A DNA stretch of 64,000 nt from Nostoc sp. HK-01 (GCA_003990705.1 AP018320.1:124001-188000); one strand, 5' to 3'. Positions 17,882 through 26,231 are shown, counted from the stretch's first letter. Notes: generated by a model from the sequence alone, not told the origin. Made by a program: numbers and translations.

Positions 17882-19573
17882 TTACTGGTTTGTTTCTTGC
17901 CAGAACCGCAACTCGTCCTTGAAATATCTGTCAGTCTTTTTGGGCTTGTCTCGCCAATGCTCCCAAGCCACCCAAACTTCATCACCCATGTCTTCGATGA
18001 CTTCACCTTTAGCGTTGTACAAAGCGCAGTAGATATCCGCATGGGCAACAATAGAGCCAAGCTCAATCACTTCGCCGTCAGAAGAACCAGGATCAGCAGA
18101 GGTTTCGTCAGGAACCATTGGTTCCGTAATGAGTGAGGATTCGGCTTGCTCAAGGACAGCAATTAACTCCGTCTCTTGTGGGGTCAACTCTGCCCAGTAG
18201 TCAGCTTTGATAACCTCGTATTCCTGAGCTACTTCTAAATAGTCCCACCAGCTACACCCAGGCTTGGACAACACAGCCCGAACGTCGCTAACTGCTTGCG
18301 GTAGTAGCTGTAGCTGTTCAGCTCGATATGCGATCGCGCTGGGTGTGGGTTCACTACCGAGGATTAACGCCGCAGCTTGCAGGGCTTGGGTGTTATTCAT
18401 AGCTGTGGCCAGATTACCCAAAGCTATACCCATCAACCGTAAGCATTCGGTGGCATTTTCCTTTGGTGGCTCCTCAGCCAGCGATCGCAGGTCTATTGCC
18501 CTATATAGCGATCGCTTGACATTTTTGTTTAGTGCTTTAGTGGCTTGTTTGGTAAAAGTATTATTCCATTCCTGAGCCGGACGTTCTTCTACAGCGTTCT
18601 CTAATTCCTGAATACGTCGTTGTAATCGTTGGTTTTCAAGTTCTAACTGTCTAAGTCCTTCCAACTGGGAAATCCGTTGCTGTAACTGGATATTTTCTTT
18701 CTTCTGCTGCTGAAACAGGTTTTGTAAAGTGGTCAGTTGTTCTTGTACTTGTTGTTCGGCTTTGGTTGTAGCCTCTGACAGTAAGCCAATCCTCAAATCC
18801 TGTTCCAGTCGTTCCAATTCTTGCTGGTACTGCTCCTTCAGTTGTGCGATCGCTTCGGCGTACTCTTTGGGGTAAGTTCTTTCGGCAGTAAATGAGTCGA
18901 TTGTTTCGTTACTCAATGGGGACAAATCAGTATTGTTCACCAGTTCCCTGCTACCATCTTCAAAAGTGACAATCTGTTGCCTTTGATTGGGTGGGTCTGC
19001 TGAGATGGTTCCTGATTGCCCATGTCTTGGATGAGTTGGTGATGTAACCGTGACGGTGGCAGGTTGAGGAACCACTGGTTCCTGAGTTTGGTGAACTATT
19101 GGTTCCTGAATTTGAGGAACCATTGGTTCCTCAGTTTTTTGGAGTGGTAGCCGAGGAAGCACTTTATTTGCAGCTACGGCAAAATCCGATTCGCTTGGGG
19201 AAGGATTATCTTGCAGTGCGATCGCCACAGCAGCCTTGAGTTTTTCTGGTTCCTTGACCAAACGCAGCAGTGAACGGGCTTGGCGTTCATTCTTGATGTG
19301 TTCGCCCAATTCATCGGCTGTGTCCCTAACTTTCTTGGCTCCCAGCAGTTGATTGATTCTGCGATAGCCACCCCAGGAGGATAGTTCTTTTTGGCAGTAT
19401 TCCTCAAAACTTTGATAGCCAGCTTCACGGTAAAGCTGTTGTTCTCGCATTTCGAGGATCTCATCAACAGCTTGCCATTCAAAGCGGTCAATGGCAGTGA
19501 AGGTTTCTTTAATGCTGTCGTTGAGAATGCTGTAGCTGGGTGGTGAAGTTGTTTCGCGGTCTAGTGTCAGCAT
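17882..19573 (-). CDS. Plasmid DNA-binding protein, coiled-coil rich
   Basis: A 563-residue protein. Its N-terminal region (about 10-130) has LYREAGYQSFEEYCQKELSS, RINQLLGAKKV and NERQARSLLRLV, the signature of a plasmid-borne helical DNA-binding family shared with the partial gene at 63409. The middle holds a proline/valine-rich repeat (three versions of EEPMVPQIQEP) and a KOW-like strand pair around GQSGTI...IVTFEDGSRELV. A strong glutamine-rich coiled coil spans about 225-330. The C-terminus (about 345-563) is a globular domain I do not recognise. It heads a minus-strand cluster with KilA-N and Rep-like genes. A role in partition or replication control is inferred. Confidence 0.6.
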   Translation of the reverse strand: MLTLDRETTSPPSYSILNDSIKETFTAIDRFEWQAVDEILEMREQQLYREAGYQSFEEYCQKELSSWGGYRRINQLLGAKKVRDTADELGEHIKNERQARSLLRLVKEPEKLKAAVAIALQDNPSPSESDFAVAANKVLPRLPLQKTEEPMVPQIQEPIVHQTQEPVVPQPATVTVTSPTHPRHGQSGTISADPPNQRQQIVTFEDGSRELVNNTDLSPLSNETIDSFTAERTYPKEYAEAIAQLKEQYQQELERLEQDLRIGLLSEATTKAEQQVQEQLTTLQNLFQQQKKENIQLQQRISQLEGLRQLELENQRLQRRIQELENAVEERPAQEWNNTFTKQATKALNKNVKRSLYRAIDLRSLAEEPPKENATECLRLMGIALGNLATAMNNTQALQAAALILGSEPTPSAIAYRAEQLQLLPQAVSDVRAVLSKPGCSWWDYLEVAQEYEVIKADYWAELTPQETELIAVLEQAESSLITEPMVPDETSADPGSSDGEVIELGSIVAHADIYCALYNAKGEVIEDMGDEVWVAWEHWRDKPKKTDRYFKDELRFWQETNQ

Positions 19574-19748
19574 AATTATTGCCCACTATTGGTAAATGCA
19601 CGAAAACGTGAAAAAAAGCAATTTAACCAAAGTGAGTATTTAGCTGATATTTGGATTTGACCAAAAATTATGTCAGCATTAACTTAGCTCACTTTGCACT
19701 CAAAGGATCGAGCAGGCGATCGCACTTGCTTGGCGGCGGGCGATCGCT

Positions 19749-20081
19749 TTATGCTGCAATATCCTGCGCTGGGGATTGTTCAGCTTTAGATTTTAAATAT
19801 TCCCTCACAGGAATAGGCTTAAATTTACTTGGCGCGTCTTTGGTGGTCGTGCTATCTGTATCGTCATCTGGGATAAAGACAATTAAATCTCCTGGTTGGC
19901 ATTCAAGGGCAATACAAAGCCCATTAAGTCGTTCCGCAGTTAAGCGAGGCATTTCATCTGTTCGTCTCAATCGATGAACAGAATTTTCGTCAATTCCTAA
20001 AGCTGCTGCTAAATCTTTATTCTTGATTCGCCTCTTTGCCATTATTTCGTTTAACCTCCAAGCAATCATTCGCTTGCCCAT
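19749..20081 (-). CDS. XRE-family transcriptional regulator
   Basis: A 110-residue Cro/C1-type protein. The helix-turn-helix is at about residues 8-65 (RLNEIMAKRRIKNKDLAAALGIDENSVHRLRR and LTAERLNGLCIALECQPGDL). A short Thr/Asp-rich tail follows. Its promoter region contains six CTACG/CGTAG elements (20147-20251), including a perfect 14-bp palindrome, which are the obvious candidate operators. The divergent gene at 20572 would be under the same control. This resembles a plasmid or phage immunity-type switch. Confidence 0.9.
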   Translation of the reverse strand: MGKRMIAWRLNEIMAKRRIKNKDLAAALGIDENSVHRLRRTDEMPRLTAERLNGLCIALECQPGDLIVFIPDDDTDSTTTKDAPSKFKPIPVREYLKSKAEQSPAQDIAA

Positions 20082-20146
20082 ATAACACCTCCATTAGTTT
20101 AATCTCCACCTTGCATAGATAAATCGACTTTTGAAATGTAGTTCTT

Positions 20147-20260
20147 CTACGATACCACGCATAAATTAAACTACGCTTATTTTAAAATAAACTACGACAA
20201 ACGTAGTAAAAACTATTTTAAACGCTTGACTTTATCCTACGCCTGACGTAGGATAAAGTC
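20147..20260. promoter_or_regulatory. Operator cluster between XRE gene and 20572 gene
   Basis: Six CTACG/CGTAG pentamers occur at 20147, 20171, 20192, 20202, 20237 and 20247. Two pairs form dyads: ACTACG-acaaa-CGTAGT (20191-20207) and a perfect 14-bp inverted repeat with a 5-base centre (20228-20260). About 0.2 such pentamers would be expected by chance in this length at equal base composition. Binding by the adjacent XRE protein is inferred. Confidence 0.7.
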
Positions 20261-20470
20261 AGAACAGAGGACAATAGTGCAGTGCCTCTGTAATAAATCA
20301 AGACTGCACTTGCTATAGAACCTTGAAAACCTAATCCCAATTAAGGCAACCACCAGATGCAGAAGCAATCAATAGTTAGGCTTTTGCAACCATCCGTGTT
20401 TGCTTTGGTACTACTCAAATGCCACTGGGTTTGAGTTTTAAATACGGCTACGCCAAATTTCCATGAGTGC

Positions 20471-20488
20471 GTTGTGGTCAACCACAAC
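20471..20488. promoter_or_regulatory. Perfect 8-2-8 inverted repeat
   Basis: GTTGTGGT and ACCACAAC flank a CA centre, about 80 bp before the start of the 20572 gene. It could be a second operator or part of an RNA structure in the leader. Confidence 0.5.
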
Positions 20489-20504
20489 GTTAGTCCATAA
20501 AAAT

Positions 20505-20549
20505 AAAGGCGATTGCTGGGCCTGGAAAACTTCGCAATCGCCTTTTATC
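20505..20549 (+). terminator. Leader hairpin or attenuator
   Basis: AAAGGCGATTGC (20505-20516) pairs perfectly with GCAATCGCCTTT (20534-20545) across a 17-base loop, followed by a short T run. It ends 23 bp before the ATG of the 20572 gene, so it would be transcribed as part of that gene's leader and may act as an attenuator. Confidence 0.55.
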
Positions 20550-20571
20550 CAAATTAATTGGAGATTTTATT

Positions 20572-21150
20572 ATGACCTATGTAACGCAGACACAGCAAGC
20601 ACCCAAAAGCTTTAACAGCAACAGAATAGACGAGCAAGCCGAAGCACAAGCAGAATTTTATAACCACCTCGAAACGCAAGCCAAAGAAGCAACCCAAACT
20701 CCCAACCCGCTTACATCTCGTGACCGTCGCATCATTGCCGAGATTATCGAAGTAGACCCCGAATCGATCCGCACTATCTGGATAGAAGCCGGAATCACTG
20801 TATGGGTGCAGTTGGTTGATAATGGACGGCTACCATTTGACCGAGACTGGTTTTATACAAGAGTGCAGGAAGTGAAAGCCACTCTAAGAGAAACCCCCAG
20901 AGAACGCAATGATCGCCTCAGCGATGAATTAGAAGCAGCTTGCCACAGATACGGTTTAACTCACGGAGAGATTGACTGGCTTTCTTTCAGCACCACCCTA
21001 TACTTCAACAACCGACGGGTAGGTTTTATAGGATACAACCGCGCGGATCAATGGTACAGCAGACAAAGACCATTGGGGCAGAGCCGCACAACTGACAGTA
21101 TTGATGCGGCACTCGGCTTGTTGGGAATCAGACAACCTGTAGCGGCGTAG
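20572..21150 (+). CDS. Hypothetical plasmid protein, 192 residues
   Basis: Soluble protein of unknown function. The start is set by TTGGAG about 8 bases upstream. The N-terminus is Gln/Ala-rich and helical (about 1-55); the C-terminal part has RDRRIIAEIIEVDPESIRTIWIEAG and then YFNNRRVGFIGYNRADQWY. No catalytic motif is seen. It is divergent from the XRE regulator and shares its operator-rich promoter, with an attenuator-like hairpin in its leader, so its expression is probably tightly controlled. It heads a run of small co-directional genes to 21986. Confidence 0.6.
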   Translation: MTYVTQTQQAPKSFNSNRIDEQAEAQAEFYNHLETQAKEATQTPNPLTSRDRRIIAEIIEVDPESIRTIWIEAGITVWVQLVDNGRLPFDRDWFYTRVQEVKATLRETPRERNDRLSDELEAACHRYGLTHGEIDWLSFSTTLYFNNRRVGFIGYNRADQWYSRQRPLGQSRTTDSIDAALGLLGIRQPVAA

Positions 21151-21210
21151 TACAGACAGTAAAAAAAGCGATCGCATCCTTCAACAGCGATCCCTCTCTC
21201 ACCACGATGA

Positions 21211-21534
21211 ATGCAAAATACAGCAAATATGTCATTCTTTCAAGATCCTGACTGGGGCGAGTGCTGCGAACCGATACTTTTACCCCCGACTCATCCAAAC
21301 GCAGAGTTAATTGAAATCTCTGGTTACACGCTGGTTTACTGTTCCGGTGCTTGCCCCAAAATCTACCGTGTCTACAAGGGTGAATCAATGCTGGGTTTGG
21401 TGTTTCAACACATCATGTATTGGACAAACGAAGTAGACGAAAACCAGTACACAAAACCGTTAAACGCAGCAGTGGCACTCGATGATTCGGCTGCAAGTAT
21501 GGCTAAAGCAACTGACGAAAACATTGCAGCGTAA
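21211..21534 (+). CDS. Hypothetical protein, about 107 residues
   Basis: Small protein with several cysteines (WGECCEP, VYCSGACPKIYRV). A metal or disulfide role is possible but not shown. The internal Met at 21229 (SFFQDPDW) is an alternative start. The C-terminus is Ala/Asp-rich. It follows the 20572 gene by 60 bp on the same strand. Family unknown. Confidence 0.5.
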   Translation: MQNTANMSFFQDPDWGECCEPILLPPTHPNAELIEISGYTLVYCSGACPKIYRVYKGESMLGLVFQHIMYWTNEVDENQYTKPLNAAVALDDSAASMAKATDENIAA

Positions 21535-21572
21535 TTAAGGCTAATTAACCGCTATTAAAAAAGGTACTGCAA

Positions 21573-21770
21573 ATGGCTAAAGCTCGTAAGAATGCGTCTG
21601 ATCTAACTGCTGCAAATTTATTGCATTCCCTCCGTTGTTGTGGTGGTTCTGTTCCATTGCACAGCATCAGATTTTCTAAAGAAGTCATTCAAGCACTGGT
21701 GGATCGGGAATTGGTGAAAGTGACAAATACTGGCTGCGGGTTTTTATTGCAACTAAAGGAGTGTAATTAA
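21573..21770 (+). CDS. Small hypothetical protein, 65 residues
   Basis: A basic small protein (MAKARKNASDLTAANLLHSL) with a winged-helix-like pattern: a helix, then HSIRFSKEVIQALVDRELVKVTNTGCGFLLQL. A small DNA-binding role is possible. AAAGGT lies upstream of the start. The stop is immediately followed by the ATG of the next gene, implying translational coupling. Confidence 0.5.
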   Translation: MAKARKNASDLTAANLLHSLRCCGGSVPLHSIRFSKEVIQALVDRELVKVTNTGCGFLLQLKECN

Positions 21771-21986
21771 ATGGAACCAACCGAAATGCTGCAACAGTTT
21801 AACGAGTGCTACGCCAAAATTCAGGCGATCGCTCAATCTCAAGAATGGTTGGAATTAGCAAATCGTAATGATGTTGACCCAGAAATGAAAACACATTTGG
21901 GTGATGTGCTGCACTATTTAGAAGGGGCTATGTTTTGTATTGAGCCGTTTGTTGAGGTTAAGGTTGCTCAAGAGCAGGTATCCTAA
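21771..21986 (+). CDS. Small hypothetical protein, 71 residues
   Basis: A mostly helical, acidic protein (MEPTEMLQQFNECYAKIQAIAQSQEW). It starts directly after the stop of the 65-residue gene with GGAG in range. No motif was recognised. It is the last gene of the plus-strand run and converges on the Rpn-type gene. Confidence 0.5.
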   Translation: MEPTEMLQQFNECYAKIQAIAQSQEWLELANRNDVDPEMKTHLGDVLHYLEGAMFCIEPFVEVKVAQEQVS

Positions 21987-21987
21987 G

Positions 21988-22764
21988 TTACTCGTTAGTA
22001 GGCTGCTGCTGTAACTGTTGCACTACTTCTGGGGACAAACCAGTTAGTCGAGTAATTAGGTCAATACTCATGCCCTCTGCCAGCATATTAGCTGCAATTT
22101 CACGGGCTTTTTTGTTACGTCCTTGTTCTTCAGCTTCATTTTGAATCATTTGGTAAATAACTGATTCGCTCATGATATCTTTCCTGAATAAACGCCCAAT
22201 CACTTCTTGATCTAATACTATCCCAGCCAAGATTGCAGCAGCAGCAGAAATATTACTTTGTGTCCGTCTTTCACTAATTTTATCAACAGCCGCCGCCACT
22301 TGTTGTAATGTACTAGCTTTATTCTCGGTCGCACTTAATACAGCAAATGGCAACAATCCTGGGGTTCTCAGAAATATTTCTGGTGATTGTTCCCACAGAC
22401 GAATTACGTCAAACTCATGTCGAAGTTTCCTTGTAGTAAAAGTAGTTTTATAAACTTCTTCAGACTTGGTTTTATCCAAATAAATCACAAATTGGTATAT
22501 TTCTTTATTGGGAAAGCGACGATAGATCCGCAAGTGATAATCTGCCATCCGAAAAGGCATATCTTCATCAGGTTTAGTTTGAAATTCTATGTGTAAAACA
22601 ACTTCATCTGACTGCAACAGAATTAAAGCGTCAGCGCGAATTGGCTCTATGGATAATTCTGTTGGGCTTAACTTAGTTAAAGTGATGGGTTCTCCCAATA
22701 GCCAAGTTGCAAAATCAGGAGAATATAGTTCAGCAATCAGTTTACAAGTATTGTCAAACATCAT
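21988..22764 (-). CDS. Rpn/PDDEXK-type nuclease-transposase family protein
   Basis: A 258-residue protein of the recombination-promoting nuclease (Rpn, formerly putative transposase) family. The N-terminal PD-(D/E)XK core shows TELSIEPIRADALILLQ, then VVLHIEFQT, giving the D...ExQ triad. RMADYHLRIYRRF and IRLWEQSPEIFL are typical later blocks. The C-terminus, IDLITRLTGLSPEVVQQL, matches the short helical tail of cyanobacterial members. These proteins promote DNA breakage and RecA-independent recombination in model members. A paralogue with a different C-terminus lies at 53938-54747. Confidence 0.8.
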   Translation of the reverse strand: MMFDNTCKLIAELYSPDFATWLLGEPITLTKLSPTELSIEPIRADALILLQSDEVVLHIEFQTKPDEDMPFRMADYHLRIYRRFPNKEIYQFVIYLDKTKSEEVYKTTFTTRKLRHEFDVIRLWEQSPEIFLRTPGLLPFAVLSATENKASTLQQVAAAVDKISERRTQSNISAAAAILAGIVLDQEVIGRLFRKDIMSESVIYQMIQNEAEEQGRNKKAREIAANMLAEGMSIDLITRLTGLSPEVVQQLQQQPTNE

Positions 22765-22912
22765 TCATTATTTAGTTAAGTTTGATAGCAAAACTTCATT
22801 ATTTGAAATCAGTTATAATAACCCATTATAAACGATTGTTTTTGATAATTTAATAATTTATCTATTAGAGAATAGCTGTGCTGAAAATCATTGAGAAATT
22901 GAATATATTTGT

Positions 22913-23182
22913 ATGGAAATCAAAACAATCTCTGTAACTTATCACCGAAAATTTAACCTTGGCGATTTTGAATCGGTAGAAGTAGGCTGCTCTCTGTGGG
23001 GGCAGATTGACCCAGAAGAGGACGCATATGGAGCAACACAATTCCTATTTGAGCAAGCGAAAGCATCTGTAAAAGAAGCAGCAATGCCATTAATTAAAGC
23101 TTCTTCTCATCAAATGAACAAAGCCAGAATGTACAAACAATCTGCACAAAACCAAACTACTGATGAACTGGAGAACTTCTAA
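22913..23182 (+). CDS. Hypothetical plasmid protein, 89 residues
   Basis: A small protein with an N-terminal beta block (ISVTYHRKFNLGDFESVEVGCSLWGQI) and a helical lysine-rich C-terminal half. I recognise the beta block as recurrent in cyanobacterial mobile DNA but cannot assign a function. Its stop overlaps the start of the next gene (TAATG), so the two are coupled. Confidence 0.55.
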   Translation: MEIKTISVTYHRKFNLGDFESVEVGCSLWGQIDPEEDAYGATQFLFEQAKASVKEAAMPLIKASSHQMNKARMYKQSAQNQTTDELENF

Positions 23183-24081
23183 TGCACACTGAAATCAAAC
23201 TAGGCTTAGGAAATCCACCACTTCCTATTTACCTGTATGTCAATAAGTTAGAAATTGATGGTCAAGCTTATGGCTGGTACAACTATGATGTTAGCCTTGA
23301 TAAAAAGACTCCAGTAGCCGAAAGAGCATTAACTGGTTATTTGAGTGAGTTAAGAGTGACTGGTAAAGATTTCAAAGGCAAAGACAATATTAAATTAGAT
23401 ATTGTTGTCTTTGCAGATGATTTATATATCGTCAGAAGTGGAATCGAGACTAACTTTACAAAGTCTTTCTTACTCGCCGCATCAGTTGTAGAAGACTTCT
23501 CTAGACCTCTAACAATTGTTGCTACTCCTGGTGAAGAAAATGTCGTTTTCTGCGGTTTATATGATGCTATAACCAAAACCAAAATCCGCCGAGATTGGGA
23601 TGCAAACGCTGACTGGGCAGGACTATTACAGCAGATTCAATCAAGATTATTCACCCGTCCTAAATATGATTTAGACGAGGATGAACGAGATCGCCCCGTT
23701 GTACAACCAACTTCTCCAGCGCCTACGAAAACCAATACAATTCATCCCCAAGATTTGCGAATTAAACAAGTCCGCACTTTGACTAATTATCCAGTGGACT
23801 TAATTAAAGAGTGGCTGCAATTTCAGAATGTCTCATTCCCTCGTGAACTTCCTATAGCTGTAGTCGATAAGCTGGTGAGAGACATTTGTTTGGCTTGGGC
23901 TGCTGACAAGGTTGATTCAAATCATGCCATTAGTTCATATCAGCAGCAGGTGTTGGGTGTTGTTTCCTCTGGCACTTCTGAAATCCAAGCTATTCAAGAA
24001 TGGATGAATTATGTTCTCGGACAGAAGATACCAAACAGGAATGATAGTAGAATTCCTTCGGCCACAACTATAAGAACTTAA
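23182..24081 (+). CDS. Hypothetical protein, 299 residues
   Basis: Soluble protein translationally coupled to the 89-residue gene. The N-terminal part (about 1-125) looks beta-rich (IYLYVNKLEIDGQAYGWYNY, then KLDIVVFADDLYIVRSGIET). A proline/threonine linker occurs near 170-190, and a helical C-terminal half contains VDLIKEWLQFQNVSFPRE and LVRDICLAWAADKVD. No catalytic motif was recognised. The architecture could suit a single-strand-binding or accessory plasmid protein, but that is a guess. A terminator follows at 24113. Confidence 0.5.
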   Translation: MHTEIKLGLGNPPLPIYLYVNKLEIDGQAYGWYNYDVSLDKKTPVAERALTGYLSELRVTGKDFKGKDNIKLDIVVFADDLYIVRSGIETNFTKSFLLAASVVEDFSRPLTIVATPGEENVVFCGLYDAITKTKIRRDWDANADWAGLLQQIQSRLFTRPKYDLDEDERDRPVVQPTSPAPTKTNTIHPQDLRIKQVRTLTNYPVDLIKEWLQFQNVSFPRELPIAVVDKLVRDICLAWAADKVDSNHAISSYQQQVLGVVSSGTSEIQAIQEWMNYVLGQKIPNRNDSRIPSATTIRT

Positions 24082-24112
24082 TCAAGATTTTTGAGCAGAA
24101 ATTTCAGTTTTT

Positions 24113-24137
24113 AGACAGCTTAAAACTGTCTTTTTTT
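24113..24137 (+). terminator. Rho-independent terminator
   Basis: AGACAG and CTGTCT pair across a 7-base loop and are followed by seven Ts. It lies 32 bp after the 299-residue gene. Confidence 0.75.
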
Positions 24138-24178
24138 CTGTGACACAGCCATAAATAAACTATAGAGGAAAGAACCTC

Positions 24179-24859
24179 ATGGATTTAATTTTAGAAATAC
24201 TACCCACTCAACAAACCCAAAGTTGGGAATGCAGTCAAAGTTTGAACACACCTGCTACTCGTTTTAATGCTTATATCAATCGACTGGCTTTATCAGCCGT
24301 CTTACCTTGGCTAGAAGAAAATTGGAACGCCACAACCACAGTACAAAGTTGCTGGGAACTAATCAATGGTACAGCAATCACCATTGATGAAATTCGCATA
24401 GTTTTAGTTCCAAGCGAAGCGATTGATTTAAGCGAAATTCGTGTTCCACAAGAATGGGTTGATGTTCCGAATTGGGCTGCTGATTATTATTTGGCTGTGC
24501 AAGTGAATACTGAGGATGGGCTAGTAAGAATCTGGGGATATACCACTCATCGGCAACTCAAACAGCAAGGCGAATATAACCAGAGCGATTGCACTTATTT
24601 TCTAAACAACGAGCAGATAACGCAAGATATCAATCTACTGTGGTTAACACGCGAACTTTGTCCTAATCCACCAACCAGAAGCGAACTAAAACCACTACCA
24701 AATCTGACAGCAACGCAAGCGAATGTGTTGATTGAACAACTATCAAAATATCAGTTCTTCCCTAGACGAGTGCTTTCGTTCGAGTCCTGGGGTGCGTTGT
24801 TTGAAAATCAGGAGTGGCGCGATCGGTTAGTTCAATCGCGTAATCTTCAGGTCAGCTGA
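24179..24859 (+). CDS. DUF1822 family protein
   Basis: A 226-residue protein of the cyanobacterial DUF1822 family. It contains RFNAYINRLALSAVLPWLEE, IRIVLVPSEAIDLSEIRVPQEWVDVP, and WGYTTHRQLKQQGEYNQSDCTYFLN. The function is unknown; members are cytoplasmic and found almost only in cyanobacteria. A terminator precedes and another follows it, so it is probably a separate transcription unit. Confidence 0.8.
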   Translation: MDLILEILPTQQTQSWECSQSLNTPATRFNAYINRLALSAVLPWLEENWNATTTVQSCWELINGTAITIDEIRIVLVPSEAIDLSEIRVPQEWVDVPNWAADYYLAVQVNTEDGLVRIWGYTTHRQLKQQGEYNQSDCTYFLNNEQITQDINLLWLTRELCPNPPTRSELKPLPNLTATQANVLIEQLSKYQFFPRRVLSFESWGALFENQEWRDRLVQSRNLQVS

Positions 24860-24878
24860 TAATAGCTAATTCATCAAA

Positions 24879-24904
24879 GGCAGCTTCGGCTGTCTTATTT
24901 TTTT
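24879..24904 (+). terminator. Rho-independent terminator with TTCG loop
   Basis: GGCAGC-TTCG-GCTGTC is followed by TTATTTTTTT, 20 bp after the DUF1822 gene. Confidence 0.8.
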
Positions 24905-24915
24905 CAGGAGCTAGT

Positions 24916-25269
24916 ATGAACAACCGCAATCCAAAATTAACCCAGGAATATCAAGCAAAGTACGACGAGACTAGACAAATTGTGATTCGATATCACTACA
25001 TCAAACGTTCGAGGACGAGAGAATTTATGGAGAATGCGTTATTAACAATAGGGATTACCTGCTTGTTAAGTACAGCATTTTTGGGAATTGGTGCATTAGG
25101 CTGTTGGGGTTTTGAAATTATTGGAGCTAATGCAAGCTCTAGCATGATCAGTCAGTACAACTGGCAAGCTCGAAAGAACATCTGCTTGGGCGGAATGTTG
25201 GTCTGTATTTCAGGAGTTTTAGGAAGTGCTTTGTTGAATGGATACCTGGATTTTGATGGAACCCAATAG
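24916..25269 (+). CDS. Small membrane protein, 117 residues
   Basis: Two hydrophobic segments (about 45-70, ALLTIGITCLLSTAFLGIGALG, and about 93-110) follow a charged N-terminal cytoplasmic part rich in Lys and Arg. The start is set by CAGGAG. It is followed after 10 bp by another membrane protein with its own AGGAG site. Family unknown; it is part of the membrane-protein run of 24.9-31.5 kb. Confidence 0.6.
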   Translation: MNNRNPKLTQEYQAKYDETRQIVIRYHYIKRSRTREFMENALLTIGITCLLSTAFLGIGALGCWGFEIIGANASSSMISQYNWQARKNICLGGMLVCISGVLGSALLNGYLDFDGTQ

Positions 25270-25279
25270 GAGAGCCAAA

Positions 25280-25669
25280 ATGTTAAAGCTTAAATATCTA
25301 AACCTTTTTATGGCTGCTTGTGGAGCAATTGTATTAGTCATTGGTAGCATTATCGGTGTTAAAGGAGTAATCAAGGGAGAAGGTGCAAAGACTTGGTTTG
25401 CAGCTATATCTTTCATGCTAGGTGGAACTGTATTGCAAGCCGCAGCCCTCAACCGTTTTTTGAAATATCAATTCGATGAAGAAATAGAGCAAACTTTAAA
25501 GCAACAACTTCAACCAATACCAACACCTTGCAGAGAATGTCGGAATTTTCATGGGATTAAATATGCGGGAGTAATGTTAGTGTGTGCAATTCATCCTCAT
25601 GGAATAGACAGTAACAATTGTTCTGATTATGAAGAATTTGTTCCAGAAATTGACACTCTCCATAATTGA
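25280..25669 (+). CDS. Membrane protein with cysteine-rich tail, 129 residues
   Basis: The start is taken at the ATG at 25280, which has AGGAG eight bases upstream; an earlier in-frame ATG at 25238 lies inside the previous gene. Two hydrophobic segments (FMAACGAIVLVIGSIIGVKGV and FAAISFMLGGTVLQAAAL) are followed by a soluble tail with PCRECRNFHG...LVCAIHP...NNCSDYEEF. This Cys arrangement is common in cyanobacterial small proteins and may bind a metal. Function unknown. Confidence 0.6.
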   Translation: MLKLKYLNLFMAACGAIVLVIGSIIGVKGVIKGEGAKTWFAAISFMLGGTVLQAAALNRFLKYQFDEEIEQTLKQQLQPIPTPCRECRNFHGIKYAGVMLVCAIHPHGIDSNNCSDYEEFVPEIDTLHN

Positions 25670-25710
25670 ACAAATTTTCAAAACTATCCATCATAAAAAA
25701 GTAATAAAAT

Positions 25711-25821
25711 ATGTTTAAAACTTGGCAAGAAATTACAGCATTGCTGCGCGTTAATGCCCCCGGTGGTGAGACACCGAGGGACTTGCACCCACCACAGATG
25801 GAGCCTATGGAGGGCATTTAA
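25711..25821 (+). CDS. Possible 36-residue protein
   Basis: An ATG frame reading MFKTWQEITALLRVNAPGG and ending four bases before the ATG of the next gene. The tight spacing suggests translational coupling. There is no strong ribosome binding site, and it may only be a leader. Confidence 0.3.
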   Translation: MFKTWQEITALLRVNAPGGETPRDLHPPQMEPMEGI

Positions 25822-25825
25822 AAGT

Positions 25826-26032
25826 ATGACACCGCGTGAACTTAAAGAAAAGTGGAATTTGAGCTATACAAAGTTGGCAATCTTTCTTTGTCGTGATCAA
25901 CGAACAGTAGAAAGGTATTGCACCGAAGAGGAAGTGCAAGACATGGTTTTTGGATATTGCTGGTTTCTTGACCAATGGTTTTCGCTACATGGTGTGACAC
26001 CACCACCTTTTATTTTTACTCCGGCAAATTGA
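25826..26032 (+). CDS. Small helix-turn-helix protein, 68 residues
   Basis: The start MTPRELKEKW is preferred over longer upstream frames because GGAGGG lies 11 bases before it. The sequence TPRELKEKWNLSYTKLAIFLCRDQRTVERYC has the pattern of a tri-helical DNA-binding domain with a recognition helix at DQRTVERYC. The rest is aromatic (YCWFLDQWFSLHG). A terminator follows at 26062. Confidence 0.55.
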   Translation: MTPRELKEKWNLSYTKLAIFLCRDQRTVERYCTEEEVQDMVFGYCWFLDQWFSLHGVTPPPFIFTPAN

Positions 26033-26061
26033 CGGTAAATAATTCGTTCAATTAACCGTAG

Positions 26062-26084
26062 ACCCGCACACAGCGGGTTTTTTA
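26062..26084 (+). terminator. Rho-independent terminator
   Basis: ACCCGC and GCGGGT pair across a 5-base loop with a following run of six Ts. Confidence 0.8.
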
Positions 26085-26231
26085 TTATCAAAGAGCAAGG
26101 TTAGGAGACGGTCAATAGCTGGCGATTATGGACATCAATATTGATACAGATATTGACATTGACAGTGATACGGGAAATGCCACTGATATGACACAGATAT
26201 TGACTAACTTTTTGAGACTGTTGATACGGAT

